A stretch of 64,000 bases of DNA from Golubevia sp. BC0850 (lineage: Eukaryota; Basidiomycota; Exobasidiomycetes; Golubeviales; Golubeviaceae): positions 372,001 through 436,000 of the forward strand of contig JAAVVG010000020.1 of the NCBI GenBank assembly GCA_012976225.1. Reading direction: 5' to 3'. A model generated the notes under the pieces. That model did not search any database and was not told where the DNA came from. It saw only the letters and a program-made list of their open reading frames with translations. A program made the translations under genes and the position numbers. Of the stretch, positions 59,994-64,000 are shown in pieces (the first letter of the stretch is position 1; each line of letters starts with the position of its first letter).

Positions 59994-61014
59994 CTTTTGA
60001 TTACGGTCTTGGGGGCGTTGAAATGACTTTTCGCTTGTCCGACGGCCGATCTTTTAGAGGAGGAAAAGGAAGAGTAAGGTCTATCAGCGAGCTAATCTAC
60101 GAAGGACCAATCCAATTAGGGGACGGCGCGACTTAGCATGCTATAGTCAAAGTATCCATTTTATTCATTTGAGTTATCTTTAAGATGGATATGACTCACT
60201 ATGGATATGGCATTCTGGGAGATTTCTCAAGATGACTGACTATGGATATGGCTTGGAGCAGTTTTTATATCCACTTTAGGAACCTGGACGCCACTTTCTC
60301 CGTCTATTTCTCCATAGAATCCCTCCTTTACCCACTGAATTCTTCAATTCTAAGCTATTTCGGTGAGGACAAGACCTTTCAAGCCAGAAATCTTCTTGGA
60401 AGAAGGACTCTAGACTCGAAAGTCAAATCTGGTCTTAAGGGTACCAAAATGAATATAGTGACTAATCACCTCGTAAATTGGATATTGACTGGATATGACT
60501 ATGAGATGTTCAGCTTAAAGTTAAAATGACTAATTATGGATATGAGGGCTGGAGGTAAAGTGACTTAGTACTTATCGAGTTGCCGACCCCTAAATTCAAT
60601 TCTGCCAATAGACTCGGACTTCCATCCTCACCTTTCCAAGTGAGAATGTCCATGAACATGTCGGTGTCCAGCAACAATGTTCATGTCCTTCACCCGATAG
60701 GTACAGGAAACATTTCATGGTCAATGCTCTTTTGAAGCCTCTGTTTTGGATTAGGAGAGTTCATAACTTGAAGAATGTAGTAGTTACTTGAGAGTCGAAT
60801 CTGTAACAAAGGCGTGTTGATTCGTCAGCCAAACGTTGTTCTTCTAGCTCTGACTCAAAAGTCACACACTTACTTCCTTCCAAGTACCGTCATCAACGTC
60901 GTCATCAGATTCCCAATCATCTTCTTGCTCCCTAGAATCCATCACCAGAGCGTTATGTTCGAGGTGGCTACCTTTGTTGGAACGAAATGGAGCTAACGGC
61001 GAAAACATGGTAGT
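59994..61014. other. Gene-free region with element-like repeats
   Basis: Apart from the repeat tract at 60140-60560, no gene is supported. Short plus-strand frames near 60240-60530 overlap the repeats. Confidence 0.45.
60140..60560. repeat. Tract with dispersed TATGGATATG subrepeats, MITE-like
   Basis: CTATGGATATGGC occurs at about 60200 and again at about 60240, each preceded by GAT/ATGACT(C/G)A. Related copies (GGATATGACTAT, AATTATGGATATGAG) lie at about 60490-60550. Near the left end, ATAGTCAAAGTATCCATTTT is partly complementary to the right-end copies. No coding potential. It could be a short non-autonomous DNA element or a local repeat array. Confidence 0.5.
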
Positions 61015-61254
61015 TCACACCTTAGTAATAGCCGTTCTCATTAACTCTGTCGCTAAGAAATTCTCTTGGAACTTTCTAGATCCCGCATCTTCGAGGTTTT
61101 GAATGATGAGTTGCAGCTGAGGCTTGACGAACTTCTGTGGTTGGGCTTTGGCTTTGGGTCTGGCTTGAGCCGCTGGAGGATGATTGTTCTGTCCACGATT
61201 AGCCATGAAGCTTTGAAACAGCTTCTGTGCTTCTCGTCGTTTCTTCGATCCCAT
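61015..61254 (-). CDS. Small basic protein of unknown function
   Basis: A 79-residue open frame from ATG 61254: MGSKKRREAQKLFQSFMANR, then a Pro/Ala/Lys/Gln-rich middle and QLQLIIQNLEDAGSRKFQEN near the end. The composition is protein-like and the start has a basic leader. No family recognised. It is directly preceded, on its 5' side, by a GAA/CTT trinucleotide repeat. It could also be an exon of a longer gene. Confidence 0.35.
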   Translation of the reverse strand: MGSKKRREAQKLFQSFMANRGQNNHPPAAQARPKAKAQPQKFVKPQLQLIIQNLEDAGSRKFQENFLATELMRTAITKV

Positions 61255-61292
61255 TCTTTCGATCCAAAAGCAGGTAAGTCCATCGTTGTTGG

Positions 61293-61320
61293 GAAGAAGA
61301 AGAAGAAGAAGAAGAAGAAG
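61293..61320. repeat. (AAG)n microsatellite
   Basis: Nine to ten perfect AAG units on the plus strand, just upstream of the small minus-strand open frame. Confidence 0.95.
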
Positions 61321-61522
61321 ATTTTCATTGCTTCATCTCTTTCGCATTCTCGAACTCATCTTCCCTCCCTGCCGAAGACCACCGAGGAGACCGCAAAGGA
61401 ATGACATCCTTCGCTTCATCGCTTCTGTTCTTTGATTCTGACTTCATTCTGAACCAAATATCTTGTTCATTTCATTTCGATTCAATTCGTTACATGGAGA
61501 GGCTCATGAGAAATCCTGGTCC

Positions 61523-62395
61523 TTAGAAGAAATAGCCCATCTTATAGTTGACAAGTTGAATGTGAAGGCAAAGGAAAATGAGAAAGACCAAGGATGAATC
61601 TACTCCTGGAGCAATCTTTAGGAGGTAGTTTTCGGCAGCTGCAAAGGATCAAAGGATATTGCAACGTCAGCGGTCAGAGAGAGTTTGACTGGGAAGACGG
61701 GACGAGACGATCTTCTTCTACTCACGATTCCAAATCTTTTTCATGTTTGAGGTAGTCCTATTGATATAGGCTACGATGTTCCCATCTTGATCAACGATCT
61801 CTGACACAGTTCTCAGCTTCAAAACAAAAGAGTTGGGCGTCGAGAGGGACGAATGTCGTTCATCATTTACACCTGGACTGATATCTTTTCAAATACTGTT
61901 GGACTTACTCACTGGTCCAGTTTTCAAAGTAAAGCTTTTCTGACCATCAGAACCTGGGAAGACAAAACACTCGACGTCTAAAAGGTCTCGTTTCAACCCT
62001 CCACGGGCAGTCGCTCTGAAGACTGCCTTGTCTTCACTTTCCTCATCCTTCTCTTCTCCTTTAACCAAATTTCCGACCTCCGTTCTATAATTCTCTCTGT
62101 CGACCGCCCAAAAACCGTAAGGGAGTTTAGCTCTCTTCTGTCTCAAGACGTACAGTTCTTTCCCATCTGCATCTTCCACTATCGCCCCTTTCAACTTTGA
62201 GAAGAATTTCCCTTTTGCTTGAAAGATTAGTTTTTCTTGAGTTCCTCTTTCTTCGACGACTTTCATATCCATGTAAGAAGCCGATTTCCCAGTCACTTTC
62301 ACTTTCAGTTCCACGACGCTGGAAGAAGAGTAGCCAAGCTTGATGCCTACAGGTTCAGAGAGAGCTTTCAAGTTGAAATCTGTTGAGGATGCCAT
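61523..62395 (-). CDS. LURP-one-related/tubby-like C-terminal domain protein
   Basis: Exons 62395-61913, 61816-61726 and 61638-61523 on the minus strand encode 229 residues. The single domain reads LKVKVTGKSASYMDMKVVEE, LIFQAKGKFFSKLKGAIVED, KELYVLRQKR, CFVFPGSDGQKSF, then LRTVSEIVDQDGNIVAYINR, IWN and ENYLLKIAPGVDSSLVFLI. This is the beta-barrel plus central helix of the LOR/DUF567 family, a relative of tubby and scramblase. The acceptor GAAG before CTGAGA is preferred because it preserves the frame and the LRTVSEIV motif. Its role in fungi is unknown; membrane-lipid binding is suggested by the fold. A CRE-like palindrome lies upstream. Confidence 0.88.
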
Positions 62396-62711
62396 TTTTA
62401 GTGTAGATGGCTGGAGGTTAGAGGGAAAGGAGGTAGGAAAGATACATCAAGTTCGATTTCTTATATTCTCCTGCATGCACCCCGGAGCACCGCATCGCCA
62501 AGGAGGTCAGAGTGACGTCACCTCATGCTTACCATCGTCGCTTTTGCTTTTGAAAGTATCAGAGAGTTTCATTCATTGGAGATCAAAAGCAAGTAACGAT
62601 TTGTATAGACAAAAGTAGAAAGAGCAGAGCGAGCACAGAGAGAGGGTAGAAAAAGCAAGTGTTTAGGTTCTAGAAGAATCTCTACTCAGAGTCTACAGGT
62701 CCGCGATTCCT
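62396..62711. other. Intergenic, LOR gene promoter side
   Basis: 316 bp between the LOR gene start and the S-formylglutathione hydrolase stop, both minus strand. It contains the TGACGTCA palindrome reported separately. Confidence 0.5.
62513..62520. promoter_or_regulatory. CRE/ATF-type palindrome
   Basis: Perfect TGACGTCA, 118 bp upstream of the LOR gene start. This is the consensus for bZIP factors of the CREB/ATF/Atf1 group, which act in fungal stress responses. One 8-bp match; chance cannot be excluded. Confidence 0.45.
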
Positions 62712-64000
62712 CTACTTTAAATGCTTTGCGTGCCAGGAGATGTGCTCTGGAGCGAAAGTGGAGATGAAGAAGTCTGATAGTTGAAGGGGTGGGGGAGATG
62801 AGAGGGTGGCAGAGAACGAATGAACGAGTAGCGGGGTCAGAGATACCGAGAGAGGAACGGAAAGGATGAAGATCAGAAGAGAGAATCAGTACGTAGTTCC
62901 ACTATGAAAAAGAGCTGTGGAATGGAGGGAAGATCTCTCACGCCCATCCCTTCATCTTCCCATCTCAAAAAGACTCACAAGAATGATCGTAATCCTCCTG
63001 CATTCTAATCTCAACACTTTCCTTCCCATAACCTAACCCTTTAGCCTTCTCCTCAAACTTCTCAGGAAGCAATTGTTTCTGTTTATAGAAATCATCTCCA
63101 GTTCCACAGTCAATGAGAATGTTCAATTTCCTCTTTCCGCCATCTGTACTACTTCCTAACAATTCAGTAGCATCATGTTGTTTACCTTCTTCAACACCAT
63201 TCTCAAGATAACCCTTGAAAGCCTTTTCTCCCCAAGGACAAGCAGTTGGATTACAGATCGGAGAGAAAGCAGAGGCTGATTTGAACAGAGATGGGTTCTT
63301 GAGGTAGAGAGTCAAGGAGCCGTGACCTCCCATTGAGTGACCGAAGATGGAGGCTTTGGAGAAATCCTAGGAGGTGAGAGAGAGGAGAAAGAGATGGAGA
63401 TGTTAGGAGGTCTTGCCTTGGAGGGAAGAGATCTTGCTTATCACGTCCAAATCAGATTCTCTCCCTCTCCCTCTGATTTGTCCAACGCTTCTACTCATTC
63501 TAATCTTTAGGTATTCTCTTTTCTCTCACAAGACTAGTTACTCTCTAGCTAAGACTACTACTCTCCCTCGCACTCACCAAAGGTAGACCAGCCTTCTTCA
63601 GCTCTGCTGGAACCTCCTTCACGATGTGATCATACATCTTGTAGTTCTTGGACCAAGGAGATTTGGTTGCATTGACATAGAAACCAGCACCTGAACAAAG
63701 TGAAATGAGTGGGTAGGAATGAGTGGGTCAGTGAGTGGGGCTGCTACACTTTCAAAGCTCTACCCTCCCAATCTCCCTTCTATAAGATTCCCTTTCGTCC
63801 ATTTCTAGCTGTAGATCCAAATTCCAATAACTGAGTCTTAAGTTGTACTGACCGCTTCCAAAGTCATAACTTTCATCCTCTCCCTCAATCTTAGCACCTC
63901 TTGGACTTGTATCTGGGAAAACCAAAGCGATGCCTTCCTTTTCAGCAGCTTGAAACATACCACCTTTTTGAGCTCCATTGTCTTCTGTACAGGTCAAACC
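62712..64000 (-). CDS. S-formylglutathione hydrolase (esterase D), 5' end outside the window
   Basis: Minus-strand exons 64000(partial)-63853, 63690-63578, 63366-62979 and 62773-62712. The visible part begins inside the conserved GLTCTEDN segment, then [79 protein letters not shown] and [19 protein letters not shown]. The triad is Ser in GHSMGG, Asp in CGTGDD and His in DHSY. The enzyme splits S-formylglutathione to formate and glutathione in formaldehyde detoxification. The exon 1 donor is GTCAGT. The last intron is 205 nt. About the first 50 residues are missing because of the window edge. Confidence 0.93.

Overview
The window is a 64 kb piece of a fungal nuclear chromosome. The genes are split by many short introns (mostly 60-130 nt, GT-AG), and the set is typical of a fungus: a Ste6-type peptide exporter, a Pcl-type cyclin, a GMC oxidase and a nitronate monooxygenase. 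The high intron density and the protein sequences suggest a basidiomycete, possibly Pucciniomycotina; that placement is my inference. I found no tRNA, rRNA, CRISPR array, rolling-circle origin or intact transposon.

Layout. 0-1 kb: possible end of an upstream gene and a decayed partial copy of the Rad5-like helicase. 2.7-4.3 kb (-): cyclin. 5.9-11.1 kb (+): Ste6-like ABC exporter. 12.1-15.7 kb (-): transportin/Kap104. 16.4-17.7 kb (-): coatomer zeta. 18.8-19.9 kb: histone H3 (-) facing away from a histone H4 (+) whose 5' part is missing. 20.5-21.2 kb (-): doubtful gene. 21.7-22.5 kb (+): Cys-rich CYSTM-type peptide. 23.2-25.2 kb (-): Arp4. 25.4-28.7 kb (+): Erb1/Bop1. 29.6-31.0 kb (-): Pxr1. 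31.2-32.5 kb (+): Efg1. 33.5-40.8 kb (-): Rad5/HLTF-like helicase with 16 exons. 41.1-43.2 kb (-): nitronate monooxygenase. 43.9-46.7 kb (-): secreted GMC oxidoreductase. 47.9-50.8 kb (-): eIF2A. 51.3-53.2 kb (+): F-box-like family member. 53.8-54.3 kb: doubtful gene. 55.1-56.9 kb (+): secreted Thr-rich protein. 57.4-58.6 kb (+): TspO. 58.8-60.0 kb (-): second F-box-like family member. 60.1-60.5 kb: repeat-rich element-like tract. 61.0-61.3 kb (-): small unknown ORF. 61.5-62.4 kb (-): LURP-one/tubby-like protein. 62.7-64.0 kb (-): S-formylglutathione hydrolase, cut by the window edge.

Themes. Three nucleolar ribosome-assembly genes (ERB1, PXR1, EFG1) are adjacent. The 149 bp between PXR1 and EFG1 is a nearly concentric nested palindrome, which suits a shared two-way promoter. 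Chromatin genes (H3, H4, ARP4, RAD5-like) are also close together. The most unusual structures are coding micro-exons of 5, 5, 10 and 14 nt at conserved motifs, a GC-AG intron in eIF2A, the 5'-truncated H4, an H3 with Thr at position 7, and the rearranged helicase copy about 33 kb from its parent. I found no clearly new multi-gene system. Exon borders were placed by hand from splice motifs, reading frame and family conservation, and every join reported as resolved keeps frame.
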